A stretch of DNA of 64,000 nucleotides from Streptomyces humi (GTDB lineage: Bacteria; Actinomycetota; Actinomycetes; Streptomycetales; Streptomycetaceae). Location: contig NZ_LBMU02000088.1 of assembly GCF_001005085.2 (NCBI RefSeq), positions 1 through 64,000 of the forward strand, read 5' to 3'. Below the pieces are notes generated by a model. That model was not told the origin of the DNA, made no database searches, and worked only from the letters and a program-made list of their open reading frames with translations. Each line of letters opens with the position of its first letter. Positions within the stretch are counted from its first letter, which is position 1. A program made the position numbers and the translations under genes. Shown here one piece after another: positions 34,917-42,776 of the stretch.

Positions 34917-35061
34917 CTTTCGGTGGCTCGGACGGGGTTCAGCAAAGTCGTGAGGACGATGCTGTCGAGCTCGGTCGATTCGACCTGCGAAGTGCGGCGG
35001 ATCGCGACCCCTTTCCCGTTCGGTCAGCCGACCTCCCGGAAATTTGGGAAAGGTGGAGAAA

Positions 35062-35946
35062 GTGCTTGTCGCGCATGCGGCGGCGCACGGATCCCTTGGT
35101 GAATTATGGCAGGGGCCGGTGCCGCACGACGGGGGCTCCCGTATTGGCCTCGTGACCCTTCCGGTGTCGCGTCACAGCTACGCGAGCTATTACTCGAAGC
35201 CGGCACCGGCCGATCCCTCCGACGCCTCGCCGGTGGCACACCTGACGGCGAAGAGACGGGCGGCGCTCGAGTGCTACACGCGCCTGCACGACGTCGAACT
35301 CCCCGCCGGCCGCTGGGAGTTCAGCTCGGATCTGCCGGTCGGCAAGGGGATGTCCAGCTCGACGGCCGACATCCTGGCCCTCATCAGATGCCTTGATTCC
35401 CTGTTCGATCACAAGGACGATCCGGACACCACCCGCAGGATCCTCACCGCGATCGAACGTTCGGACGCGATTCACGCCGACCGGTACACGCTGTACCTGA
35501 GCGGCGCCCATGTCTTCGTCCGGGACTATCCGTCGACCGTGGCCTTCAACGTCTGCTACGCCTACGACGAGCACGAGGTGCGTACCGAGGACTACCCCGA
35601 GACCGACCTCCTGCACGTCTACCAGGACTCGGCGCGGGACTACGCGGACTCGCTGCGACGGCTCGACGAGGCCCTGACGGACCAGGACGGCCTCGCGATG
35701 GCCCGGGAGGCGACGCGGTCGGCCGAGCTGGCACAGCGCTACCTCCGAAGCGACCTGGTGGCGGACCTCCTGCGGGACTACTGGGACCTGGGGGGCGTAG
35801 GCGTCATCCGGGCGCACACCGGGACCGTCGTCGGCCTGCTGTCGACCGCCGACTTCGACGCGACCACACGAGCCGATCTGTGCAGGTACTTCCTGCTCCG
35901 GGGCTACAGGTGCTACTTCACGAGAGCGGGGTACCCCCTTGTTTGA
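35062..35946 (+). CDS. GHMP-family kinase, PduX/L-threonine kinase-like
   Basis: About 294 residues. It opens LVAHAAAHGSLGELWQGPV, similar to the ASCGELIQG opening of PduX L-threonine kinase, and carries the GHMP phosphate loop DLPVGKGMSSSTADILAL (about residue 93-110). A C-terminal GVGVIRAHTGTVVGLL glycine-rich segment matches GHMP motif 3. The expected reaction is ATP-dependent phosphorylation of a hydroxyl, plausibly of a hydroxy-amino acid. GTG 35062 follows AAAGGTGGAG; TTG 35044 and GTG 35053 are alternatives. Codon 15 is TTA (35104-35106). The gene overlaps the next PLP enzyme. It leads the unassigned biosynthetic operon, where it would activate a substrate for beta- or gamma-replacement. 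No cobalamin-salvage genes surround it. Confidence 0.78.
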   Translation: MLVAHAAAHGSLGELWQGPVPHDGGSRIGLVTLPVSRHSYASYYSKPAPADPSDASPVAHLTAKRRAALECYTRLHDVELPAGRWEFSSDLPVGKGMSSSTADILALIRCLDSLFDHKDDPDTTRRILTAIERSDAIHADRYTLYLSGAHVFVRDYPSTVAFNVCYAYDEHEVRTEDYPETDLLHVYQDSARDYADSLRRLDEALTDQDGLAMAREATRSAELAQRYLRSDLVADLLRDYWDLGGVGVIRAHTGTVVGLLSTADFDATTRADLCRYFLLRGYRCYFTRAGYPLV

Positions 35947-36970
35947 CCACATCGCCGACGCGCTCGCCCAGCCCGACCTGATACGCCTGCGCCCCGGCCT
36001 GTTCACCCTCCGGTTCGAGTCCATGAAGGTGATCTCCGCGCTCGGCGCGGTGGAGCAGCTCATGGCCGACGGGGTGATCCGTCCGGGCGACACCCTGGTC
36101 GACAGCTCCAGCGGCGTCTACGCGCACGCGCTGGCACTGGCCTGCCAGAAGTACGGCTTCCACTGCCACATCGTGGCTTCCCCCATCGTCGACGCGGCCC
36201 TGCGAGCCCAGCTCCAGGTCCTGGGCGCCACGGTGGACCAGCCGGACGCCACGGACAACGCGAAGCTGGACCAGGCCGGCCGGGTGCGGAAGGTGATCGA
36301 ATACGTCGGACGCCACCCCGGCACCCACTGGATGCGCCAGTACCACGACCGGATTCACTACCGCGGCTACGAACACGCGGCCAAGAGCATGATGAAGCAG
36401 CTCGACGTCCCCGAGCTGGTTCTCGTCGGCGGAGTGGGGTCCGGCGCGTCGACGGGCGGGCTCGCCACGGCGCTGCGGCGCCACGGCGTCGACGCCCGGC
36501 TCCTCGGGATCCAGCCCTTCGGGAGCGTGTCCTTCGCGAGCCAGGACGTCGAGGACCCCGAGTTCCTCATCGCCGGCCTCGGCAGCGGCATCCACTTCGG
36601 CAACATCGACTACGACGCCTACGACGACATCCACTGGATCGACTTCACCTACGCGAGGTCGGGCAGCATCGAACTGCTCCGGGAACACGGCGTGTTCGCC
36701 GGCCTGTCGAGCGGCGCCGCGTACGCGGTGGCGGAGTGGCAGGCGTCCAGACACGGGTTCGACGACGGGCGCCCCGTCGTCTTCGTGACACCGGACACCG
36801 GTCACCGCTACGTGCACACCGTGTTCGAGGACCCCGACTCGGCCGTCGTACGGGACTCCGACCGCTATCCCCTCGTCGTGACCGAGCCCGTGGAGCTCCG
36901 GCTGCCCTGGTGCAGGACGGACTGGAAGCGCCACGGCGTCAACTTCGCCAAACCGAAGAGCGAGTTCTGA
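35939..36970 (+). CDS. Cysteine-synthase-like PLP enzyme (fold type II)
   Basis: A 343-residue protein with cysteine synthase topology. The Schiff-base lysine is probably in LRFESMKVISALGAV (about residue 27-40), the asparagine-loop position reads DSSSGVYAHALALACQKYG, and the phosphate loop is VGGVGSGASTGGLATALRRHG. The usual SGNTG loop is replaced by SSGVYA, so substrate recognition should differ from OASS enzymes. The family eliminates an acetyl or phosphate leaving group from an amino acid and adds a nucleophile. With a kinase directly upstream (8-bp overlap, TTG 35939 start), an O-phospho-amino-acid substrate is the natural guess, as in OPS-using synthases such as SbnA. Two bases separate it from the ATP-grasp gene. 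Confidence 0.8.
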   Translation: MFDHIADALAQPDLIRLRPGLFTLRFESMKVISALGAVEQLMADGVIRPGDTLVDSSSGVYAHALALACQKYGFHCHIVASPIVDAALRAQLQVLGATVDQPDATDNAKLDQAGRVRKVIEYVGRHPGTHWMRQYHDRIHYRGYEHAAKSMMKQLDVPELVLVGGVGSGASTGGLATALRRHGVDARLLGIQPFGSVSFASQDVEDPEFLIAGLGSGIHFGNIDYDAYDDIHWIDFTYARSGSIELLREHGVFAGLSSGAAYAVAEWQASRHGFDDGRPVVFVTPDTGHRYVHTVFEDPDSAVVRDSDRYPLVVTEPVELRLPWCRTDWKRHGVNFAKPKSEF

Positions 36971-36971
36971 C

Positions 36972-38213
36972 GTGGCCAGGGTCGTCATGCTGGAGGCGCT
37001 GGCCTACGGCCTGGACCGCCTCACCGAAGCGGCTCGGCGTCGCGGGACCGAGCTGGTCCTGCTGACGTTCGACCGCGAGTACTACAGTCGGCAGCTGGCC
37101 GGCAACGACTACCTGCGTGTGGTGGACGCGGACACCTTCGACATCGACGCGGTGCGCGCCGCGCTCGACGCCCTGGGTGACGTGTCCGGCCTGATCTCCA
37201 ACACGGACACCTGGGCGGGAACCGCCGAGACCCTGGCCGAGGAACGCGGCTTCCCCAACGTCCTGCGCGACGTACGCCGACTGCGCGACAAGGTGTGGGT
37301 ACGCAACCAGGTCGCCGACGCGGGGCTGAGCACCGGCCGCGCGGTCCGGGGCTCCGACTGGGCGGCCCTCGCCGGCTCGGGACACCTGCCTGCCGAACCC
37401 GTGCTGCGCATCGTCAAGGACGCGGAGGGCACCGGAAGCAGACACGTCCGGCTCGCGGACGGAACGGAGTCCGTCGCCGACGCGATCGAGGAGCTGCGCG
37501 GGCAGCACGTCCCCGCGGAGCGCATCACCGTGGAGCCCTACGCCTGCGGCCCGCTCTACAGCGCCGAAACGTACACCGCGGAGTCCGGCACGGTGCTCCT
37601 CGGCGTCAACAGCCGCACGGTCTCGGAGTTGCCGCAGTTCCGCGAACTGGACCTGACGTTCCCCATCGGCAGGGGCAGCCGATGGGAGACGGACATCGCG
37701 GACTGGGTGTCCCGCGTACTGGCGTGCGTACGCCGCGGCACCGGGTTCTCACATGTCGAGTTCGTGCACACGGCGGACGGATTCGAACTGGTCGAGGTCA
37801 ACGCGCGACTGGGCGGCGGCAGGATCGGTGAGGGCATCCTCCAGGCCGGCGGCGTCGATCCCTTCGAACTGCTTCTGCTCCAGGCCACGGAGCCGCACAT
37901 CGACGCCCGGCACCTGGAGACCGCCGCGCGTGAACCCGTGGCCGGTGGCTTCGCCCAAGTGCTGAAGTACGCCTCGCAGGACGGGAAACTCGGAGACGTC
38001 ACCGGCACCGGGGAACTCGGCAGGTTCCCCGGCGGCATCGAGTGGCATCCGCTCAGGGACTCCGCCTCCCTCATCGAGAGTGTGGACGACCAGCGGGCCT
38101 GCTACGGCTTCCTCACCGCCCGAGGGCCGTCGCCCGAGATCGCGCTGCACCGAGCCCACGCCGCCGCCCGGCACCTGAGGGTCACCGGGCTCGGACCGTC
38201 CGGGCCGCGATGA
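36972..38213 (+). CDS. ATP-grasp ligase
   Basis: This 413-residue ATP-grasp protein resembles carboxylate-amine ligases such as L-amino-acid ligases and carnosine-synthase types. Visible features are LRDVRRLRDKVWVRNQVADAGL leading into the ATP-binding lid, RIVKDAEGTGSRHVRLAD, ERITVEPYACGPLYSAETY, and the metal-binding FELVEVNARLGGGRIGEG (about residue 270-290). It should activate a carboxylate as an acyl phosphate and couple it to an amine. GTG 36972 is 2 nt after the PLP gene stop, and its own stop overlaps the exporter start. In context it probably joins the amino acid made by the kinase/PLP pair to another building block. Confidence 0.85.
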   Translation: MARVVMLEALAYGLDRLTEAARRRGTELVLLTFDREYYSRQLAGNDYLRVVDADTFDIDAVRAALDALGDVSGLISNTDTWAGTAETLAEERGFPNVLRDVRRLRDKVWVRNQVADAGLSTGRAVRGSDWAALAGSGHLPAEPVLRIVKDAEGTGSRHVRLADGTESVADAIEELRGQHVPAERITVEPYACGPLYSAETYTAESGTVLLGVNSRTVSELPQFRELDLTFPIGRGSRWETDIADWVSRVLACVRRGTGFSHVEFVHTADGFELVEVNARLGGGRIGEGILQAGGVDPFELLLLQATEPHIDARHLETAAREPVAGGFAQVLKYASQDGKLGDVTGTGELGRFPGGIEWHPLRDSASLIESVDDQRACYGFLTARGPSPEIALHRAHAAARHLRVTGLGPSGPR

Positions 38214-39478
38214 AACGCTCGTCACGCCTGTGGCTGCCGTCCTGGTGCAACGGCCCCGTCGCGGTCCTGCTCTTCGGAGCGTTCGTTTCCAGCGTCGGCG
38301 TCTTCCTGGTCGTGCCGTACCTCGGCCTCTATCTGCGCGACTCCTCCGGACTCGGTTCGGCGACCGTCGGCCTGCTGCTGGGACTGAACTACTGGGGCAC
38401 ACGAGTCTCGGGTCTGGCCGCCGGAGCCCTGGCCCACCGGTGGGGCATGCGCCGCGTGATGCTGCTCGGCAACCTGCTGCGGGTGCTCGGTTATCTGCTG
38501 TTGCTCGGCGGCTCCCTCGCACAGGTCACCTGCGCGGTACTGCTCATCGGTGTCGGGGCCGGCGTGTTCTTCCCCGTGGCCAAGGCGTGCCTGTTGCGTG
38601 TGGTGGACGAGGAGCACCAGCTCGAAGCCATCGCAGCACGCAACATGTGTGCCAACACGGGAGTCGCGCTGGGGCCGCTCATCGGGATGCTCGTGTTCGT
38701 GCAGGGGCCACGGGGTCTGTTCCTGCTCGCCGCAGTGGCCTTCGGCGCCCTCAACGTCCTGCTGCTGCGGCTGCGCCTGCCGCAACGACAGGACAGCGGC
38801 GAGCCCGCCCAGGCGTACTGGCGCAACGCCGCGGCCCTGGCCGTCCGGCGGCCCGTCGTCCTCGTGACCGCGGCGACCACGCTGCTGGGCGTCGCGGTCG
38901 TCCAACTGGAGAGCACGTTCCCCCTCCTCGTCTCGCGAGGGCCTTCGACCTGGCTCGCCGGCGCCCTGTTCCTGATCAACGCGTCGCTGGTCATCGTGGT
39001 GCAGCCGCCCGTGATGAAGGTTGTCGCGGGCGGGAACGTCCGTCCGGTCTTCGTGGCGGGGTTCACCCTCTTCGCCGCCAGTTTCGTCCTGCTGTCGGCC
39101 CCCGGGCACCTGTGGCCGGTGTGGCTCGTGGCGGTCGGCATCTTCAGCGTGGCGGAGGTGGGTGTGAGCCTCTGGATCGACGACCGCGTCAGAGCCCAGG
39201 GAGCGGACGACGCCACCACCGTCTACGGGCTGTCCGGGGTCGGCGACGCGTGCGGAGGTCTGGCCGGGGCCTACCTCGGCGCGTCGCTGATCGGTGCCGC
39301 GCACTCCTCGTCCGCGGACGTCTGGAACGGCTACTGGGTCCTCGCCCCGATGCTGATGGCCGCCGTCCTCGTCCTCGGCCCCCTGCTGCCCACCACGCCC
39401 CGGACCGGCCGGTCGCAGGCCACACGGCACGACGACCGCGCACCGGATCCGAGCACCAAGGGAGATGTATCACGATGA
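38210..39478 (+). CDS. MFS transporter
   Basis: A 422-residue protein of about 12 membrane segments with TM1 PVAVLLFGAFVSSVGVFLVVPYLGLYLRD, motif A-like AGALAHRWGMRRVMLLGN and a central polar loop RLRLPQRQDSGEPAQ. The family pumps small molecules out of the cell. ATG 38210 overlaps the ATP-grasp stop (ATGA), and its own stop overlaps the next gene the same way, so it is embedded in the biosynthetic operon and probably exports or confers tolerance to its product. Confidence 0.87.
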   Translation: MKRSSRLWLPSWCNGPVAVLLFGAFVSSVGVFLVVPYLGLYLRDSSGLGSATVGLLLGLNYWGTRVSGLAAGALAHRWGMRRVMLLGNLLRVLGYLLLLGGSLAQVTCAVLLIGVGAGVFFPVAKACLLRVVDEEHQLEAIAARNMCANTGVALGPLIGMLVFVQGPRGLFLLAAVAFGALNVLLLRLRLPQRQDSGEPAQAYWRNAAALAVRRPVVLVTAATTLLGVAVVQLESTFPLLVSRGPSTWLAGALFLINASLVIVVQPPVMKVVAGGNVRPVFVAGFTLFAASFVLLSAPGHLWPVWLVAVGIFSVAEVGVSLWIDDRVRAQGADDATTVYGLSGVGDACGGLAGAYLGASLIGAAHSSSADVWNGYWVLAPMLMAAVLVLGPLLPTTPRTGRSQATRHDDRAPDPSTKGDVSR

Positions 39479-40269
39479 CCGTCACCGTCCTCGGGATCGG
39501 CTACGGTGCCGACGTCACCACGTCCACGGCCGCCGCCCTGGCCGAAGCCGACGTGCTGATCGGACACGAGGTCTTCCTGAACAGCGTCAGGCACCTCGCC
39601 GGGCCGGACGCCGAGTGCTTCGACGTCCTGGACCGGGCGACACCCGAGGAGGACGTCTTCGCCGTCCGCACCAGGGTCGCCGCCGAACGCTCCGCCGCCG
39701 GCGCGAAGGTCGTCATCGTCTCCGGCGGCGACCCGGGACTGCTCGGCATGGCCGGCCCTGCGCTGCACCACCTCAACAGGACCGGGGACCGAGCCCTGCC
39801 GGACGTCCGCGTCCTGCCGGGCCTGTCCGCATGGCAGTACGCCTCCGCCGAACTCGGCGCACCCTTCAACGGCGGGGTGGCCGTACTGTCGCTGTGCCTG
39901 TACAGCCACAGCGACGAAAAAGTCGCACGCCAGATCCGCGGGGCCGCGCTGTCCGGTCTGGGCACGGTCGTCTACATGCTGCGCCACAACGGCGAGCAGC
40001 ATCCCGAGCTCTTCCCCACCGAGCGGCCCGCCGCCGAGATCTCCCGTCGGCGCTTCACCCTCCTGCGGGACACGTACCTCGCGGAACGCCCCGCCGACAC
40101 ACCCACCTACCTGCTGGACGGACTCGGCCGAGCCGAGGGACACACCCGCATCGGCGCCCCGCTCGCCGACGCGCTCGACCTCTACGAGAAGTCGGGCCCC
40201 GAGTCGGTGTGGTGTCTGCCCGGCGAGGAGTACGAGCAGGGTGCCGGGCTGATATGGGGCACGACGTGA
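39475..40269 (+). CDS. Tetrapyrrole-methylase-fold protein, CobJ-like
   Basis: This 264-residue protein fits precorrin-3B C17-methyltransferase (CobJ) in length and landmarks: VLGIGYGADVTTSTAAALAEADVLIGHE at the start, the SAM-site loop VVIVSGGDPGLLGMAGPAL (about residue 82), and VLPGLSAWQYASAELGAPF. The N-terminal GxGPG-type loop is altered to GIGYGAD. No other corrin genes are nearby, so a methyl transfer to a non-tetrapyrrole substrate of this pathway is more likely. The start overlaps the MFS stop, and the stop overlaps the threonine-synthase-like gene, so it belongs to this operon. Tetrapyrrole-methylase folds acting on peptides are known from borosins, which is a precedent for a changed substrate. 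Confidence 0.8.
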   Translation: MTVTVLGIGYGADVTTSTAAALAEADVLIGHEVFLNSVRHLAGPDAECFDVLDRATPEEDVFAVRTRVAAERSAAGAKVVIVSGGDPGLLGMAGPALHHLNRTGDRALPDVRVLPGLSAWQYASAELGAPFNGGVAVLSLCLYSHSDEKVARQIRGAALSGLGTVVYMLRHNGEQHPELFPTERPAAEISRRRFTLLRDTYLAERPADTPTYLLDGLGRAEGHTRIGAPLADALDLYEKSGPESVWCLPGEEYEQGAGLIWGTT

Positions 40270-41366
40270 CGACTCCTCACCCCACGCGGTCCCCGTACCT
40301 GGAGGCACTGCGCTGCATCCAGTGCGACGAGCGGCACCCGGTCGCGGACCATCCGCAGGGCTGCCCGTCGTGCGCGGCACGTGGACGGAACTCCAACCTC
40401 TTCTGCGTGTACGCGGACACCGCCCCCGCGCACCAGAGGTACCCCTACACGGGTGTGCCCGTTCTGGGCCAGGGGGAGACCCCGCTGCTGCCGGTCGGCC
40501 GGCGGGCGAACGTGTGGGTGAAGAACGAGGCGGTGAATCCGACCGGCTCGCACAAGGACCGGTTCTCGGCGTTCGTCACGGCACACGCCCGTGCCTCGGG
40601 GTACCGCGGCGTGGTCATCGGTTCCTCGGGCAACGCGGGTCTCTCCGTGGCCGCCTACGCGGCGGCCACGGGGCTGAGGTGCACTGTGGCCGGCTTCGAC
40701 TGGCTGCCCGACCGGGTACGGACCTACCTGACCGGCTTCGGCGCCGAGGTGCGGACCTTCGCCACGGACCGGGAGCGCGTCGCCCTGGTGGAGGAACTGG
40801 CCGGCGCACCGGACACCCTGGCCGTCTCCAACGTCACGCACCCCGTCGTCGGCAGCAGCTGCTTCGGCATCGAGGGCTACAAGCGGATCTCCTGGGAGAT
40901 CCTGGAACAGGCGCCCGAGCCGGTACGGCACGTGATCCTGCCGTCCAGCCGGGGGGACCTCGCCTGGGGTGTCCACCGCGGCTTCGTGGAAGCCGCCGAA
41001 CAGCTCGGCCGGCCGATCCCGCGACTGCACCTCGTCGAGCCCTATCCACGGCTCTCCGCCGTGCTCGACGGAGCCTCCCTCACCGACAGGTTCCCCGGCG
41101 ACTTCGGGCGGCTGTCGTCCATCGCGGGCGACGGCACGACCGTACAGGCGCATCGCGCCGTCACCTGCTCCAAGGGTTCCGCGGTGGTGGTGCCCGACGC
41201 GGTCGCCGACGAGTGGTTCCAGCGGCTGTGCCGCCGCGGACACGTCTGGGAGCGCAGCAGCACCACGGTCTTCGCGGCCCTGGACACACTGCGCGCACAA
41301 GGGCGCCTGAGAGAGGGGGAACCGACCGTCCTCATCGCCACATCGCACCTTTTCAAGGGCTTCTAG
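40266..41366 (+). CDS. Threonine-synthase-like PLP enzyme
   Basis: A 366-residue fold-type II PLP enzyme with an N-terminal zinc-ribbon-like pair of Cys motifs (LRCIQCDERHP and GCPSCAARG), as in one threonine synthase class. The Schiff-base lysine is in NPTGSHKDRFSAF (about residue 93), and the phosphate/asparagine loop is GSSGNAGLSVAAYAA. Threonine synthase takes O-phosphohomoserine; relatives use other O-phospho-amino acids for beta- or gamma-elimination and replacement. It is the second PLP enzyme in an operon led by a kinase. The C-terminal half is divergent (LPSSRGDLAWGVHRGFVEAA). GTG 40266 overlaps the preceding stop (GTGA). Confidence 0.82.
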   Translation: MTTPHPTRSPYLEALRCIQCDERHPVADHPQGCPSCAARGRNSNLFCVYADTAPAHQRYPYTGVPVLGQGETPLLPVGRRANVWVKNEAVNPTGSHKDRFSAFVTAHARASGYRGVVIGSSGNAGLSVAAYAAATGLRCTVAGFDWLPDRVRTYLTGFGAEVRTFATDRERVALVEELAGAPDTLAVSNVTHPVVGSSCFGIEGYKRISWEILEQAPEPVRHVILPSSRGDLAWGVHRGFVEAAEQLGRPIPRLHLVEPYPRLSAVLDGASLTDRFPGDFGRLSSIAGDGTTVQAHRAVTCSKGSAVVVPDAVADEWFQRLCRRGHVWERSSTTVFAALDTLRAQGRLREGEPTVLIATSHLFKGF

Positions 41367-41426
41367 CCGGTTCAAAGGCTCCCGGCCGACAGGACAAACA
41401 GGCGAACAAGGAAAGGAAGAAAAACG

Positions 41427-42080
41427 ATGAAGACCAGCAGCCTCTGGGGAACCCCGCCGTCGCGCTTCTACCGCTTTCTGAGGCTTCTCGGCGAGCAGGC
41501 CAAGGACAACGCGCCGACCTTAGCCGTCGTCGGCTGCGCGGACGGCAAGTTCGTCGTTCCCGCCGCGCGTCGCGGATTCAAGGTGTGGGCGATCGACATC
41601 GACGAGATCGCCCTGTTCGGTGGCACGAAGAACGACGCCTCGGGCGAGGTCCACATGCCCGGGCTGAAGTCGCGGGTCAAGGACGAGAACCTGGAGGAAC
41701 TCGTGGAGATCGTGCACGGCGACTTCATGGAGTCGCCGCCCGGCCGGACGTTCGACGGCGTCTTCACCAGCGGCGCCCTCCAGTACTCCAACAACATGGA
41801 GCACAGCCTGACGGAGATGGTGGACGCGGTGGGTGATCTGGTGCGTCCGGGAGGCCTGTTCTACCTCGACTACATGCTGCCCTACGAGGAGAAGTACAAG
41901 GGCCGGCCGAACTGTCCCGAGGCCCCCTGGTGGGCCGACTACTTCGCGCGGCGTCCGCAGTGGGACGTCCGGTACAACCGCGTCATGGAACCGACTCTCG
42001 ACCGTGCCCACGTCGAGTACCCGGTCGACCACTACCATCAGTGGGGACACGCGCTCGCGGTGCGCGTCAAGTCGGCCTAG
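41427..42080 (+). CDS. SAM-dependent methyltransferase
   Basis: This 217-residue class I Rossmann methyltransferase has motif I LAVVGCADGKFVVPAARRGF, the acidic end of strand 2 in VWAIDIDE, a motif II-like EIVHGDFMESPP, and VRPGGLFYLDYML. The acceptor is unknown. An AAGGAAAGGAAG site precedes ATG 41427. Codon 32 is TTA (41520-41522), a third bldA-dependent gene in this arm. Two methyltransferase-fold genes in the operon (this and the CobJ-like one) suggest a methylated product. Confidence 0.83.
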   Translation: MKTSSLWGTPPSRFYRFLRLLGEQAKDNAPTLAVVGCADGKFVVPAARRGFKVWAIDIDEIALFGGTKNDASGEVHMPGLKSRVKDENLEELVEIVHGDFMESPPGRTFDGVFTSGALQYSNNMEHSLTEMVDAVGDLVRPGGLFYLDYMLPYEEKYKGRPNCPEAPWWADYFARRPQWDVRYNRVMEPTLDRAHVEYPVDHYHQWGHALAVRVKSA

Positions 42081-42089
42081 GGGCGTGCC

Positions 42090-42776
42090 GTGCCGCACGC
42101 CGAACGACATGACGAGATCCTGGAGGCGGTGGCTCCGGTCGTGGCCGGGACACTCTGCCCCTTCGCGGTGAAGGCGCGACTGCGCAGTGCTCCCGCGTAC
42201 GACGAGAGCCGCTCGCTGCGCGCCAATCTGGAAGCGTCCGTCGACGCCCTCACGTGCTTCACCGAGGACGCGCGTACGGAGGCCCTGGACGCGTTCGTGT
42301 ACCGGTTTCCCCAGTCGGTGGTCGGAGACGGCGTCAACCGACTGGCGCGGCTGGTGCGCACGCTCGTCGAGGTGCTGTTCGTCCGCGACCCCGTCGACCC
42401 GCGCGTACCGGCACGGCGCGACATTCTGGCCCCGTCGTGGCGGCTTTCCTTCGCAGGCGTCGACTACTTCGCACCGGTCTTCTCACCCGTCTACGGCAAA
42501 GAGCACAGCCGGTACACCCACGGAGTCAGCGACAGCGTCTTCGTACTGATGCAGCCGAACAGTTCCTTCCATTCACGGCTCGGAACGAGATCCGCGAAGA
42601 TACGCGGGAACATAAGGGCCCGTTTCGCCGAAGCCGGACGCCCGTACCCGAGCCCGGAACTCGAAGCACACAAGTTCGTCCTCCCGCTGGACCCCGAAGA
42701 CAAGCCGGTGGCCTGGTACGATCTACCGCCCTTTCCCCAGGAACGCATCGTAGAGAGAGGGCTCATGGCCTCGTGA
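42090..42776 (+). CDS. YqcI/YcgG-family-like protein, possible heme-dependent N-oxygenase
   Basis: About 228 residues. The LCPFAVKARLRS start region, the DYFAPVFSPVYGKEHSRYTH core and VFVLMQPNSSFHSRL followed by a basic helix IRGNIRARFAEAGRPYPS resemble the YqcI/YcgG family as I know it. Members shown to act in antibiotic pathways are heme proteins that hydroxylate guanidine nitrogens, such as DcsA (arginine, D-cycloserine) and GntA (guanitoxin). His and Cys residues that could ligate heme are present, but I cannot assign the ligand. If right, the pathway makes an N-hydroxylated nitrogen nucleophile. It starts with GTG 42090 and ends in a GTGA overlap with the next gene. The family call is moderate only. 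Confidence 0.5.
   Translation: MPHAERHDEILEAVAPVVAGTLCPFAVKARLRSAPAYDESRSLRANLEASVDALTCFTEDARTEALDAFVYRFPQSVVGDGVNRLARLVRTLVEVLFVRDPVDPRVPARRDILAPSWRLSFAGVDYFAPVFSPVYGKEHSRYTHGVSDSVFVLMQPNSSFHSRLGTRSAKIRGNIRARFAEAGRPYPSPELEAHKFVLPLDPEDKPVAWYDLPPFPQERIVERGLMAS

Noticed and set aside
35062-40269. Cobalamin synthesis or salvage genes
   Set aside because: The PduX-like kinase and CobJ-like protein are the only resemblances; all neighbouring genes belong to other functions.
35062-42776. D-cycloserine biosynthesis
   Set aside because: A YcgG-like, a CysK-like and an ATP-grasp protein are present, but arginase, epimerase and serine acetyltransferase are absent and many extra genes are not explained.
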